A stretch of 64,000 bases of DNA from Nocardia huaxiensis (GCF_013744875.1 NZ_CP059399.1:7688001-7752000), one strand, 5' to 3'. Positions 34,046 through 42,808 are shown, numbered from the stretch's first letter. Notes: a model not told the origin generated them from the sequence alone. A program made the numbers and translations.

Positions 34046-35022
34046 CGGCGATAGTCGATGTACAGGGGCTGACAAGGACTTTCGTCATCAACCGCAAGGA
34101 TGGGCGGTGGCGGCGACGGCGCGAAGTGCTGACCGCGGTCGATGATATGAGCTTCCGCATCGAGCGTGGGGCGGCGGTCGGGTACATCGGGGCCAATGGG
34201 GCGGGCAAGTCCACCACCATCAAAATGATCACCGGGATTCTGGTGCCCAGTGCGGGCACGCTGCGCACCTGCGGACTCGATCCGGTGCGGCAGCGGCGTG
34301 AGCTGGCCGGGCGGATCGGGGTGGTGTTCGGGCAGCGGTCGCAGCTGTGGTGGGATCTGCCACTGCGCGAATCGTTTTCGATTCTGGCGGCCATTCATCG
34401 ACTGCCGCCGGGTGCGGCGGCGCGGCGCACCGCGGAACTGGTGGACCAGCTCGAGATGGGCGGCACCCTGGACACGCCGGTGCGGCAGCTGTCGCTGGGG
34501 CAGCGCATGCGCGCGGAAGTGGCTGCGGCACTGCTGCATTCACCGGAACTGGTGATCCTGGACGAGCCCACCATCGGGCTGGATGTGCTGTCCAAGCAGC
34601 GATTACGCGAATTTCTGCGGCACGAGCGCACCGAACGCGGGACTACGCTGCTGCTCACCACGCACGATATGGGCGATATCGAGCGGCTGTGCGAGCGGGT
34701 GCTGGTGGTCGATCACGGGCGGCTGGTGTACGACGGCTCGCTCACCGGCCTCGCCGCCACCGTGGGCGAATATCGGGTGCTCACAGTCGATCTCGTGGAA
34801 CCCACGCCCGATCTCACCGATCTCCCGGGCGCGAAACTGCTCGGCAGCGAAGGCTCCGGCATGCGGCAGCGGCTCGCCTTCGACACCGAGATCACCACCG
34901 CCGCACAGCTTCTCGCCGCCGTCTCGGCGCGCGCGGAGGTGCGCGACCTGTCCATCGAGGAACCCGATATCGAGGACGTGGTGCGGCGCATCTACGAGTC
35001 GGCGGCCAATCCGCTGCGCTGA
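34042..35022 (+). CDS. ABC transporter ATP-binding protein
   Basis: ATPase of 326 aa for the two upstream permeases. Walker A is GANGAGKST, signature LSLGQRMRAEVA, Walker B ELVILDEP followed by TIGLDV, and the H-loop TTHDMGDIERLC. An N-terminal arginine-rich stretch (NRKDGRWRRRREV) precedes the core, and about 80 residues follow it, as in daunorubicin-resistance-like exporters. ATG 34042 overlaps the permease stop; GGAGG precedes it. The long frame upstream of ATG 34042 is an artefact of the other gene. Confidence 0.93.
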   Translation: MTAIVDVQGLTRTFVINRKDGRWRRRREVLTAVDDMSFRIERGAAVGYIGANGAGKSTTIKMITGILVPSAGTLRTCGLDPVRQRRELAGRIGVVFGQRSQLWWDLPLRESFSILAAIHRLPPGAAARRTAELVDQLEMGGTLDTPVRQLSLGQRMRAEVAAALLHSPELVILDEPTIGLDVLSKQRLREFLRHERTERGTTLLLTTHDMGDIERLCERVLVVDHGRLVYDGSLTGLAATVGEYRVLTVDLVEPTPDLTDLPGAKLLGSEGSGMRQRLAFDTEITTAAQLLAAVSARAEVRDLSIEEPDIEDVVRRIYESAANPLR

Positions 35023-35097
35023 GCGGACGACACGTAGCGTTTGTTCACCCCATTGTTTCCGATATGTCCCGGCGATCACATCTCGATATCACCCGGA

Positions 35098-35125
35098 GTG
35101 AGCATATTCGGCGTGAGCATTTTCG
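35098..35125. repeat. 15-bp-spaced direct repeat upstream of cvnA
   Basis: GTGAGCATATTCG at 35098-35110 is repeated as GTGAGCATTTTCG at 35113-35125 in the 246-bp AT-rich gap before the conservon. The spacing is about 1.5 helical turns. A possible regulator site; no regulator is identified. Confidence 0.4.
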
Positions 35126-35268
35126 TGATAGCGCATGCGCCAAGGAGTTCCACAGACCACACCATCCGGCTTCGAATTGCGGACCTCTCCAACCTGTGCA
35201 ACGTTTGCTGATAGTTCATTTCGCACCCGGGAAAATACCGGAGCGACAGCGTTTTCCAGGAGAGAGTG

Positions 35269-38085
35269 GTGTATTTGCGTCCGGCAGATTTGTTGCCACG
35301 CGGTAACAAGAAGCTCACTCCGGCAACGGGACTCAGCGCCCGGCCGCGCACGATCCGGGTGCGGCTACGGCGAATTCTGATCTTCTCGGTGGCCTTGGTG
35401 CTGGCCCTGCTCACGGTAATCGTCCTGCGCGAGGCGGAAAGCTACCGGCACACCGGGTCCACGGCGCGATCGGTGGAATTGACATTGGCCGCGCAGGATC
35501 TCGTACATGAAATGCAGCGGGAACGCGGACTCACCAATGGCATGCTCGGTGGTGACGAGAGCCTGCGGCAATCGGTCTCCGATCAGCGGGCCGCCACCGA
35601 CTTCGCGCTGCAGGCGCTCAACCGCACACTGGCCGACGCTCCGCCGGGCGCCGAGGAGGTGCGGACCGCACTGGGCCAGTTCTCCGGCATCACCGCCAAC
35701 CGCGGTGATGTCGATACCCGGCGCATCGATCGGGCCACCTCGTTCCAGTTCTACTCCAATGCCATTGCCGCGCTGAATCGGACGCGACCCGGCATGAACG
35801 GGGCACAGGACGCCACGCTCTGGCACGGATTGCAGGCGCTGCACGCACTCGGCGACGTGAAGGAATACACCGCCCAGGAACGCGGATTCCTCAACGGCGT
35901 CTTCGCCGCGGGCGGCTTCGGGGCCGGAGAGTACGTGCAGTTCCTGGACATTCGCGCCGCCAAGCAGGCCGCCCTCACCGCCTTCGAACGCGACGCCACC
36001 TCCGCACAGCGGTCCCAGCTGTACGCGGCCATGCGCACCGAGGACTCGCTGCGCGCCGCCGAAGCCGAGGCCACCGCCGTCGAATCGGTGAGCGGGCCGC
36101 TGGCGCAACCGGTGCACCCGGCCGACTGGTGGCGGCAGATGACCTCGGTCATCGACTCCGAGCGCACCGTGCAGCGTGCCGTCGGCGACCAGATCCGCGA
36201 CCGCGCGGACGAATTGCGCGCCGACGCGGCGGTGAGCCTCGCCCTGTACCTCCTGGCCGCGCTGGCGGCGCTGGCCGCACAGGTGGGCCTGATCCTGGCG
36301 GCCGTGCGCGCCATCGTGCGACCGCTGGCGCGGGTCGCCGCCGACGCCGACGACATCGCCTCGCAGCGGCTGCCGCGGCTCATCGCCGACTGGAACGACA
36401 CCACCGCCGGCGATCCGGAACCACCGGAACCCGTACGCGCCGACCACACCTCGGGTGAGGAGATCATCTCGGTGGCGCGCGCGCTGGACCGGGTGCAGAC
36501 CACCGCCTTCGAACTCGCCTCCGCGCAGGCGCGGCTGCGGCGCAATACCAGCGAGTCCATGGCGAATCTGGCGCGGCGCAATCAGAACCTGGTGCGCCGC
36601 CAACTCGGACTGATCAGCGATTTCGAGAGCGAGGAACTCGACCCCGACGCGCTGTCCAAACTGTTCGAACTCGACCACCTGGCCACCCGCATGCGGCGCA
36701 ATGCCGAAAGCCTGCTGGTGCTGGTGGGCGAGTCCAGCCCGCGCCGCTGGTCGACGCCCATTCCGCTCAATGACGTCATTCGCGCGGGACTGTCCGAAGT
36801 GGACGATTACCGCCGGGTGGTCCTACGCCGCATCGACGATGTCGCCATCGCCGGCGCGCACGTCAGCGAGATCGCGCACATGCTCGCCGAACTCATCGAG
36901 AATGGATTGTCCTTCTCGCCACCGGATCTGGAAGTCGAGATCTACGGCCGCAAACTCGGCTCGCGCTACATGCTCGCCGTCGTCGACCACGGCGTCGGCA
37001 TGCCGCCCGACCAACTCGCCACCGCCAACGCCCGGCTGCGCGGCGAAGCCGACTTCCTCGTGGCCCCCACCCGCTTCCTCGGTCACTACGTCGTCGGCCG
37101 CCTGGCCCGGCGCCTGAAAATCGAAGTGGAGCTGACGGTCTCGCCGACCAGCGGCGTGGTGGCCCGCATGCTGTTGCCCGCCGACCTCCTCGGCGACCCC
37201 AAGGCCCCGGCTCCGGCCGTGCCCACCAGCGACGCCAAACACGCTGCCGGACCGCAGATTCCGGAGCCCGTCCGGGGCGAGGAGGGCAGCGCGGGACGAC
37301 ACCGGCCCGCGCACGCGGCGCAGTCGTCCGACCCGGCGGCCGCGGATGCGACCGCCGGTGGAACCGATACCGGCAGCTGGCTTTTCGGACCCGCGGCCGG
37401 GTCGGCCATCGGCGCTGTGGTCAATGGCGTAGCCGCCGTACCCGCCCGCGAGCGCGACGGTGTCGGCACGCCGGTTGACAGCCGGGCATCCGTCCATGAG
37501 CGCGACGGCGGCCCGCCGGTCCGGCCGTTCGACAGCCAATCCCGCACGCGCGGTGGCAAGAACACCGATCGGCAGGATGGCCGGGTTCGGCCGCCCATCA
37601 GACTGGTTCCGCTCGACGAGGCCCCGATCCCCGCAGGCACCGCCGGAGCCGGGCCCGCCACGAGTGGGCGGGCGTATTCCACTGCCGGGCACCATGGTCC
37701 GGGTGGGGTGCCGCCCGCGCACGCGACAGGACAGAACGGTCATCGAGGTCCGGTGGACGGGGCGGTGTCCAACCCTTCGGCGACCGGCGGACCGTCGGTC
37801 GCGGTGGGGGCGAAGGCATCTCACAGCGTGGAAATCGACGGCGCTGCGGGAGGTGTACCCGCGGTGCAACGTACGCGAAACGGTCTCGTCAAGCGGACCC
37901 GCAAGACTAGGGGCACTGTGGGCGGCGGGCCGGCCGTCACAACCAATCAGCCAGTCGCGCCGCTGGCCGATCGGTCGCCGGATGAGGTGCGCAGCATGTT
38001 GGCCGGATTCCGGGCCGGGCATCAGCGCGGTGCGGACGGGGGGCCGACACGGCCCGGATCGAAGTCAGAGGAGAAGAACAGGTGA
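35269..38085 (+). CDS. cvnA: Conservon sensor kinase-like protein (CvnA)
   Basis: Membrane histidine-kinase-like protein of 938 aa. A first helix (about 30-52) leads to an extracellular nitrate/nitrite-sensing (NIT) type domain (about 60-320, with VHEMQRERGLTNGML and YTAQERGFLNGVFAAG), then a second helix (about 322-345), HAMP, a coiled coil lacking a canonical H-box, and a HATPase domain (ELIENGLSFSPPDLEVE, DHGVGMPPDQL). The last ~290 residues are disordered, rich in Gly, Pro and Arg. AGGAGA at 35258-35263 suits GTG 35269 better than the adjacent GTG 35266. First gene of the four-gene conservon; overlaps cvnB by 4 nt. Confidence 0.92.
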   Translation: MYLRPADLLPRGNKKLTPATGLSARPRTIRVRLRRILIFSVALVLALLTVIVLREAESYRHTGSTARSVELTLAAQDLVHEMQRERGLTNGMLGGDESLRQSVSDQRAATDFALQALNRTLADAPPGAEEVRTALGQFSGITANRGDVDTRRIDRATSFQFYSNAIAALNRTRPGMNGAQDATLWHGLQALHALGDVKEYTAQERGFLNGVFAAGGFGAGEYVQFLDIRAAKQAALTAFERDATSAQRSQLYAAMRTEDSLRAAEAEATAVESVSGPLAQPVHPADWWRQMTSVIDSERTVQRAVGDQIRDRADELRADAAVSLALYLLAALAALAAQVGLILAAVRAIVRPLARVAADADDIASQRLPRLIADWNDTTAGDPEPPEPVRADHTSGEEIISVARALDRVQTTAFELASAQARLRRNTSESMANLARRNQNLVRRQLGLISDFESEELDPDALSKLFELDHLATRMRRNAESLLVLVGESSPRRWSTPIPLNDVIRAGLSEVDDYRRVVLRRIDDVAIAGAHVSEIAHMLAELIENGLSFSPPDLEVEIYGRKLGSRYMLAVVDHGVGMPPDQLATANARLRGEADFLVAPTRFLGHYVVGRLARRLKIEVELTVSPTSGVVARMLLPADLLGDPKAPAPAVPTSDAKHAAGPQIPEPVRGEEGSAGRHRPAHAAQSSDPAAADATAGGTDTGSWLFGPAAGSAIGAVVNGVAAVPARERDGVGTPVDSRASVHERDGGPPVRPFDSQSRTRGGKNTDRQDGRVRPPIRLVPLDEAPIPAGTAGAGPATSGRAYSTAGHHGPGGVPPAHATGQNGHRGPVDGAVSNPSATGGPSVAVGAKASHSVEIDGAAGGVPAVQRTRNGLVKRTRKTRGTVGGGPAVTTNQPVAPLADRSPDEVRSMLAGFRAGHQRGADGGPTRPGSKSEEKNR

Positions 38086-38510
38086 CCACCCACTACACCG
38101 ACACCGACCCGCACACCTTCAACTGGCTGGTGGCCGACTTCGTGCGCACCACCGACGGGGTGCGCGATGCCGTCGCGGTTTCTTCCGACGGATTGCTCAT
38201 GGCCATGTCCGAGGGCTTGGACCGGACGGGCGCGGATCGGCTCGCCGCGGTTGTGTCCGGGCTCACCAGTCTGGGTCGAAGCGCCGCGCGCAGTTATGCT
38301 TTCGACGGACTGAAGCTGATCATGATCGAAATGGGGAGGGGATTCCTGCTCGTGTCGTCCATGGCCAACGGCAGTTGCATCGGCGTCATCGCGGACAACA
38401 GCGCGGACGTGGGCCTGGTCGGCTATCAGATGGCCGTGCTCGCCGAGCGGGCCGGCGCCCTGCTCACCCCGGCGTTGATCACCGAATTACGAGAGTCGTT
38501 GAGCCGATGA
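38082..38510 (+). CDS. cvnB: Roadblock/LC7 domain protein (CvnB)
   Basis: Single-domain roadblock/LC7 protein, 142 aa. The fold is clear from FNWLVADFVRTTDGVRDAVA, VSSDGLLMAMSEGL and the later ISSMANGSCIGVIAD-like strand (FLLVSSMANGSCIGVIAD). Roadblock proteins regulate small GTPases. In conservons CvnB bridges the membrane kinase-like CvnA and the GTPase CvnD. GTG 38082 overlaps the cvnA stop, and the stop overlaps the cvnC start (ATGA). Confidence 0.95.
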   Translation: MTTHYTDTDPHTFNWLVADFVRTTDGVRDAVAVSSDGLLMAMSEGLDRTGADRLAAVVSGLTSLGRSAARSYAFDGLKLIMIEMGRGFLLVSSMANGSCIGVIADNSADVGLVGYQMAVLAERAGALLTPALITELRESLSR

Positions 38511-38980
38511 ACGATTCACCACGACTACCGGATCCGCGCATGATCACCCCGCACCGGACCGAGAGCTGGGGCACGGCGCCGCAGCCGACGGAACGGCCTC
38601 GGCCCTATATCGCGCCGCTTCGTTCGGCGGCCGAACCACAGTCCGCGTCAACACATTTCGATGAGCAGGTGGTGCGGCCGTTCATGGTCACCGCGGGCCG
38701 CACCACACCGCTGATCGACGGGCTGCGAATCGAGACGCTGGTGCGCACCACGCCCGCCGCCCTGTCCGCACCGCTACGCTTCGAATCGGAACGGGTGGTG
38801 CGGCTGTGTCAGCAGCCGCACTCCATCGCCGAAGTCGGTGCGGCCCTGCGCATTCCAGTCGGCGTGGCGCGGGTGCTGGTCAGCGATCTGGTGAGCGCGG
38901 GCCACGCCTCGGTCAGCCGGTCCGACGAATTGTCCACCGCCGCCCTCGAAAGGATTCGGGATCTTGTTCGGGCACTCTGA
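38507..38980 (+). CDS. cvnC: DUF742 protein (CvnC)
   Basis: Protein of 157 aa. The first ~60 residues are Pro-rich and disordered; the DUF742 domain follows (VRPFMVTAGRTTPLIDGLRI, LRFESERVVRLCQQPHSIAE, VARVLVSDLVSAG). It has a winged-helix look. It starts at ATG 38507 inside the cvnB stop and overlaps the GTPase gene by 17 nt. Its length and position are standard for conservons. Confidence 0.93.
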   Translation: MNDSPRLPDPRMITPHRTESWGTAPQPTERPRPYIAPLRSAAEPQSASTHFDEQVVRPFMVTAGRTTPLIDGLRIETLVRTTPAALSAPLRFESERVVRLCQQPHSIAEVGAALRIPVGVARVLVSDLVSAGHASVSRSDELSTAALERIRDLVRAL

Positions 38981-39566
38981 GAATCCCAGCCCCGCCGCCG
39001 CCCCACTGGCCTCCTCGGTGAAAGTGGTGATCAGCGGCGGCTTCGGCGTCGGCAAGACGACCTTCATCGGCGCCATCTCCGAAATCGAGCCGCTCGCAAC
39101 CGAAGCGGCCATGACCGAACTATCGGTGGGCGTCGACCACCCCGGCCTGGCGAGCGGGAAGACCACCACCACGGTGGCCCTGGACTTCGGCCGCGTCACC
39201 CTCGACAAGAGCCTGGTGCTGTACCTGTTCGGAACCCCGGGCCAGGAGCGCTTCGAGTTCCTGTGGGACGACCTGCTCGACGGCGCGCTGGGCGGGGTGA
39301 TCATGCTCGACACCAGCCGCATCGAGGACTGCTATCCGGTGCTGGACTTCTTCGAACAGCGGCGCACGCCATTCGTGGTGGCGGTCAACCGATTCGACAC
39401 CGCACCCGGCTTCGACCTCGAGGAGGTCCGGGAGGCGCTGGATCTCGATCCCGGCATCCAGATCCTGGATTGCGATGCACGCGAACGGAACTCGGTCAAG
39501 CTCGTACTCGTCGCACTCTTGGAACAGATCTTGCTGGCCCGCCGCTCCCCCGCCCTGGTGGGCTGA
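38964..39566 (+). CDS. cvnD: Small GTPase of the conservon (CvnD)
   Basis: Ras-like GTP-binding protein, 200 aa. G1 is GGFGVGKTT, G3 is GTPGQERF (the usual DxxG Asp is replaced, as in conservon GTPases), G4 is NRFD, and the late LDCDARERNS replaces G5. TTG 38964 is taken as start (FGHSENPSP...) with AAAGGA at 38950-38955; GTG 39019 is too far inside the fold. Last gene of the operon, with a hairpin 30 nt after its stop. It switches signalling by the CvnA/B/C set. Confidence 0.92.
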   Translation: MFGHSENPSPAAAPLASSVKVVISGGFGVGKTTFIGAISEIEPLATEAAMTELSVGVDHPGLASGKTTTTVALDFGRVTLDKSLVLYLFGTPGQERFEFLWDDLLDGALGGVIMLDTSRIEDCYPVLDFFEQRRTPFVVAVNRFDTAPGFDLEEVREALDLDPGIQILDCDARERNSVKLVLVALLEQILLARRSPALVG

Positions 39567-39595
39567 ACACCCAACAAACCGAAAACCGCAAAAAA

Positions 39596-39621
39596 CCCCG
39601 GCCCCGTAACGGGGGCCGGGG
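39596..39621. terminator. Intrinsic terminator between cvnD and the 44-aa gene
   Basis: Stem CCCCGGCCCC / GGGGCCGGGG with a 6-nt loop. Read on the - strand it is followed by TTTTTTGCGGTTTT, a proper T-tract. It is therefore a true intrinsic terminator for the small - strand gene at 39671-39805 and also closes the conservon. Confidence 0.8.
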
Positions 39622-39661
39622 GCAGCGCCCCCGATACCGGGGGTCCGGGGGCAGCGCCCCT
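39616..39661. repeat. Two GGGGGCAGCGCCCC hairpins
   Basis: A CCGGGGGCAGCGCCCC unit appears twice within 46 bp, each able to fold on itself. It is of the kind of GC-rich palindromic intergenic repeat found in Nocardia and relatives. It forms part of the region after the terminator. Confidence 0.55.
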
Positions 39662-39670
39662 GGGAAAAAC

Positions 39671-39805
39671 TCAGCCGAAGGAACCTGTGAACAGGGTGTT
39701 GAGAATGCCACCGAGGGCCGCGCTTCCGGTGTTGACCACACCGCCGAGCGCCGCGGAACCGGTGTCGATGGCAACCTGGGCAGAACCGAAGATAAGCGGG
39801 ATCAT
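39671..39805 (-). CDS. Tiny glycine/alanine-rich repeat peptide (44 aa)
   Basis: Short gene with its own parts: AGAGAGG ribosome binding site 8 nt before ATG 39805, a clean frame, and an intrinsic terminator 50 nt after the stop. The peptide begins MIPLIFGSAQVAID and holds two near-identical units, TGSAALGGVVN and TGSAALGGILN, before ending LFTGSFG. It is hydrophobic without charged residues except one Asp, which suggests membrane association or self-assembly. No signal peptidase site is visible and no family is recognised. It is too short for usual gene callers. Confidence 0.7.
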   Translation of the reverse strand: MIPLIFGSAQVAIDTGSAALGGVVNTGSAALGGILNTLFTGSFG

Positions 39806-39959
39806 TTTTCAACCTCTCTGTCGGAAAGCCACCGGGCGGGATCTCCACTCGGCGACGAGACCCACAGTGCAGGGCCAGCCTTACACGGCCCTGGTCGATA
39901 GCTAAGAGGTTGCTGAGATGCCTTGTGGCACCGGCCACTTCAATGCACAGCGGCTATGA

Positions 39960-40280
39960 CTAGCGCGGCGCCTGTCCCTCGGCCGAATAGAGGCTCACCT
40001 CGCCGTCCTCGCCGAGAAACGCGTTGACCAGCATCGTTCCGCTGGAACGCAATTCGTCGGCGTCCGGCGCGGCCGTCGTGATGGAAATCTGCGGCACGGC
40101 GGCCCAGTTGACGACATACCGTTCCGGCGGGCCGCTGTCGTCCGACAGGTGCGCCAACCGGAACACCGACACACTCCGGCGAACGATCAGGTTGCGCACG
40201 ACTTCCGCGATTCGCTCCGGGTCTTCCAGCGCGAACATGAAACCGAAGCGCAACTCCGGCGAGGATGCGTATGCGGGCAC
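39960..40280 (-). CDS. Hypothetical protein (106 aa)
   Basis: Soluble protein of 106 aa, no family recognised. It contains FALEDPERIAEVVRNLIVRR, probably a helix, then alternating strands (SVSVFRLAHLSDD, ERYVVNWAAVPQISITT) and MLVNAFLGEDGEVSLYSAEG. GTG 40280 is chosen over upstream ATG 40331 because TAGCCT is 8 nt before it. It lies upstream of the tiny repeat-peptide gene on the same strand. Confidence 0.65.
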   Translation of the reverse strand: MPAYASSPELRFGFMFALEDPERIAEVVRNLIVRRSVSVFRLAHLSDDSGPPERYVVNWAAVPQISITTAAPDADELRSSGTMLVNAFLGEDGEVSLYSAEGQAPR

Positions 40281-40288
40281 GAATACCG

Positions 40289-40294
40289 AGGCTA
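40289..40294 (-). promoter_or_regulatory. -10 element of the 106-aa gene
   Basis: TAGCCT on -, 8 nt before GTG 40280; leaderless type. Confidence 0.45.
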
Positions 40295-40656
40295 ACGGAC
40301 CGCAGCGCGTGTCGGCCCCGGCACGCCGCACCGATTGCTATTCATAAGCCTCAGTAATCTGATTCATGACCGATTCGGTGGGAACCGCCGGCATACCGGC
40401 GCCCGGCGCCCCGCACGCAGGTGTCGATCCGCCTCGAACCGCACCCCCCACGTGACCGTCTTGTAATGCTGTATAACGATTTTCCGGCAGGTTCCCCGAT
40501 CACGCGCCGGATGGTTGCGCCCGTTCGACTATCGCGCTTTCCTGAATATGTCCCGTATTTCGGACAGTCTCCCATCGCATCGTCGCGAAAATTTCCCGGT
40601 TTTTCCCGTGCCGTCGTGGTGGGCTGTTGCGTTCCGCAAGTACGAGACTGCGCCGA

Positions 40657-40692
40657 GGCCGAGGGGAGCCCCTCCCCGAAACCCCCTCGGCC
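40657..40692 (+). promoter_or_regulatory. Hairpin in the leader of the DUF4254 gene
   Basis: GGCCGAGGGG (40657-40666) pairs with CCCCTCGGCC (40683-40692), a perfect 10-bp stem with a 16-nt loop 40 nt before ATG 40733. It could be a terminator/attenuator or mark the end of an upstream transcript. There is no T-tract. Confidence 0.4.
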
Positions 40693-40732
40693 CTGGCGCA
40701 TCCAAAACTGTGAACAGCACAAGGGTGGGAAT

Positions 40733-41314
40733 ATGGCAACCGACTACACCGGAGCGGGATTCGGGGCCGAGCTCCCGTCGCCGTCAACGTTGCTGCGCGC
40801 CTTCAGGGAACCCGTCACCATCGACCGTCGCGATCGCGACGTGCTCGAATCCGCACATGAACTGGCTCTGTGCCACGAACGCCGCCGCAACGCACTGCAG
40901 GCGGCCCACGCTGCCGACGCCACCGCGCAATCCGTACTGGCCTGTGGGCAAACCGTGGAAGAAATCGACGAACGACGAACGCACCTGATCGCCCGCATCG
41001 ACGACTGGGTGGCGGGCAACATACCGAATCATCGCAACGGGGCGTCCCTGCACACCGAGACGCTCGGGGCCGTCATCGACCGAATGGCGGCGAAATGGGT
41101 TGCCGCGCAAGAGGCGTTGGGCGGACCGACACCTCCCGCGCGGCCTACGAAAAGCCCCGACGCACGGGCGCGGCGACGCGGAGTGGTGGCGTCACGGCAC
41201 ATCGTGGACAGCGAGGCGCACCTGCAGTGGTATCGCCTCGCCGAACTCGCCGACGGGTACAAGGATCTGATCACCGAAGTGGCGCAGCATCGCCGACGCC
41301 TGCCTACTTGGTAA
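40733..41314 (+). CDS. DUF4254 domain protein
   Basis: Helical soluble protein of 193 aa matching the actinobacterial DUF4254 pattern: PSPSTLLRAFR, then ESAHELALCHERRRNAL, EIDERRTHLIARIDDWVAGN, the ASLHTETLGAVIDRMA core, and the C-terminal LQWYRLAELADGYKDLITEV. The function is unknown. GGTGGGA precedes ATG 40733; an open frame to 40421 upstream has no support. Its TAA stop abuts, on the other strand, the stop of the 114-aa gene with no base between them. Confidence 0.8.
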   Translation: MATDYTGAGFGAELPSPSTLLRAFREPVTIDRRDRDVLESAHELALCHERRRNALQAAHAADATAQSVLACGQTVEEIDERRTHLIARIDDWVAGNIPNHRNGASLHTETLGAVIDRMAAKWVAAQEALGGPTPPARPTKSPDARARRRGVVASRHIVDSEAHLQWYRLAELADGYKDLITEVAQHRRRLPTW

Positions 41315-41659
41315 TCACGGCTCGCGCGGGTAGACGACCTCGGCGTCGATGACGTCGGCGGTCGGGTACTCGGCCGTCTTGACCACCGGGTCCGGTTGCG
41401 GGGCAACGGGATCCGGGGTGTCGTCGATGTCGTCGTCCGCGGCGTCGAGGTCGTCCGCGGCGCGCTGGGCGGCGGCGTCCTTGGCGGCGGCCGCGGCGGC
41501 CTCGCGCATTTCGATGGCGTCGGTGATCCAGTCACCGATCTCGCGGGTCACCTCGGCCACGGTGCCGGTGATGATGGTCGCGATATTGCCGACGTGCCGG
41601 GCGCCCGACGACGTCAATTCCTGGATCAGATCCTTGTTGCTTTCGAATTTCCCGATCAT
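41315..41659 (-). CDS. Small protein downstream of the desaturase (114 aa)
   Basis: Protein of 114 aa. The first half is helical and amphipathic (IGKFESNKDLIQELTSSGAR, VGNIATIITGTVAEVTREIG, then an Ala-rich helix); the second half is acidic and probably disordered (DDDIDDTPDPVAPQPDP). ATG 41659 abuts the desaturase stop, so the two are co-translated. It may be an accessory factor of the desaturase system, but no family is recognised. Confidence 0.75.
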   Translation of the reverse strand: MIGKFESNKDLIQELTSSGARHVGNIATIITGTVAEVTREIGDWITDAIEMREAAAAAAKDAAAQRAADDLDAADDDIDDTPDPVAPQPDPVVKTAEYPTADVIDAEVVYPREP

Positions 41660-42808
41660 TTACACGCCCACTTCGCTAGCCTGCCCCCGGCGCATCACGA
41701 TAACACCGGCCTGCTGGCCATTCTTCATGAGGAACGGGGGCAGGGCCAGTTTGAAGAGCTTGCCCCACACCGAACCGATCTGCTTGGAGAAACGGCCGGT
41801 GTTGTAGGGCAGGCCGTGCTTTTTGCACAGCGCCTCCACCTCGGGGGCGATTTCCGGGTAGCGGTTGGCCGGCATGTCCGGGAACAGGTGGTGCTCGATC
41901 TGGTGCGACAGGTTGCCGGACATGATGTGGAAGAGCTTGCCGCCGGTGATGTTCGCCGAGCCCAGCATCTGGCGCACGTACCACTCGCCCTGCGTCTCGT
42001 CGGCGGTCTCCTCCTCGGTGAACGTCTGTACGCCGGTCGGGAAGTGCCCGCAGAAGATGATCGAGAACGTCCACAGGTTGCGCACGATGTTCGCGGTGAA
42101 GTTGGCGGCCAGCGTGGACAGGAACAGCGGGCCGGTCAGCGCCGGGAACACCACGTAATCCTTGAGCACCTGCCGACCGGCCTTGCGCGCCTGGCCCTTG
42201 ACCAGCGCCTTGATCTCCGGCCACTTCTTCTTGCCGCGCAGGATGTTCTCGACCTCGAGGTCGTGGCCCATCACGCCCCACTCGAAGGCGAGCATGAGGA
42301 TGAACGCGTAGAGCGGATTGCCCAGCCGCAGCACATTCCACGACTGCGCCTCGTCCACCCGCAGGATGCCGTAGCCGATGTCGCGGTCCATGCCGTGGAT
42401 ATTGGTGTAGGTGTGGTGCATGTAGTTGTGCGAGTGCCGCCACTGGTCGCCCGGGCAGACGGTATCCCACTCGAACTCGCGGGAGTTGATGCCGGGCTCA
42501 CGCATCCAGTCCCACTGGCCGTGCATGACATTGTGGCCGATCTCCATATTGTCGAGAATCTTGGAGATGCTCAGCGCGGCCACGCCGGCCAGCCAGAACG
42601 GCGGCAGGAAGCCGAGATACAGCAGGCCGCGGCCCGCGATCTCGAAGCCGCGCTGCGCCTTGATGACCGAGTAGATGTATTCGCGGTCGCGGTCGCCGAG
42701 TTCGGCGGTGATGCGGGCGCGCAGGGCGTCGAGCTCGCGGCCGATCTCCTCGACCTGCTCGATGGACAGGACCAGCGGGCCCTCTTTGGTTTCGGTAAGG
42801 ATCGCCAT
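41660..42808 (-). CDS. Acyl-CoA/fatty acid desaturase (DesA3-like)
   Basis: Membrane di-iron desaturase, 382 aa. The three His boxes are HNVMH (92-96), HSHNYMHH (125-132) and HQIEHH (about 306-311). Hydrophobic segments flank boxes 1 and 2 (YLGFLPPFWLAGVAALSI) and lie at about 210-245. It resembles mycobacterial DesA3 (Rv3229c), which makes oleoyl-CoA with the adjacent Rv3230c reductase. Here the reductase gene precedes it by 31 nt in the same operon, with the 114-aa gene after it. The divergent TetR gene is the likely regulator. Confidence 0.92.
   Translation of the reverse strand: MAILTETKEGPLVLSIEQVEEIGRELDALRARITAELGDRDREYIYSVIKAQRGFEIAGRGLLYLGFLPPFWLAGVAALSISKILDNMEIGHNVMHGQWDWMREPGINSREFEWDTVCPGDQWRHSHNYMHHTYTNIHGMDRDIGYGILRVDEAQSWNVLRLGNPLYAFILMLAFEWGVMGHDLEVENILRGKKKWPEIKALVKGQARKAGRQVLKDYVVFPALTGPLFLSTLAANFTANIVRNLWTFSIIFCGHFPTGVQTFTEEETADETQGEWYVRQMLGSANITGGKLFHIMSGNLSHQIEHHLFPDMPANRYPEIAPEVEALCKKHGLPYNTGRFSKQIGSVWGKLFKLALPPFLMKNGQQAGVIVMRRGQASEVGV

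Larger units (their letters stand above)
40281..40732. other. 452-bp intergenic region between divergent genes
   Basis: The largest gap in the window, between the 106-aa gene (-) and the DUF4254 gene (+). It holds the -10 TAGCCT of the former (40289-40294), a locally AT-rich stretch with TATAAC (40465-40475 area), and the hairpin at 40657-40692. Frames in it lack coding character. Confidence 0.6.

Noticed and set aside
35269..38085. Classical two-component histidine kinase
   Set aside because: No clear phospho-accepting H-box and no response regulator; the neighbours show it to be the conservon CvnA.
40351..40722. A 123-codon - frame in the large gap
   Set aside because: No ribosome binding site, poor codon pattern, Arg/Gly/Ser-rich product.
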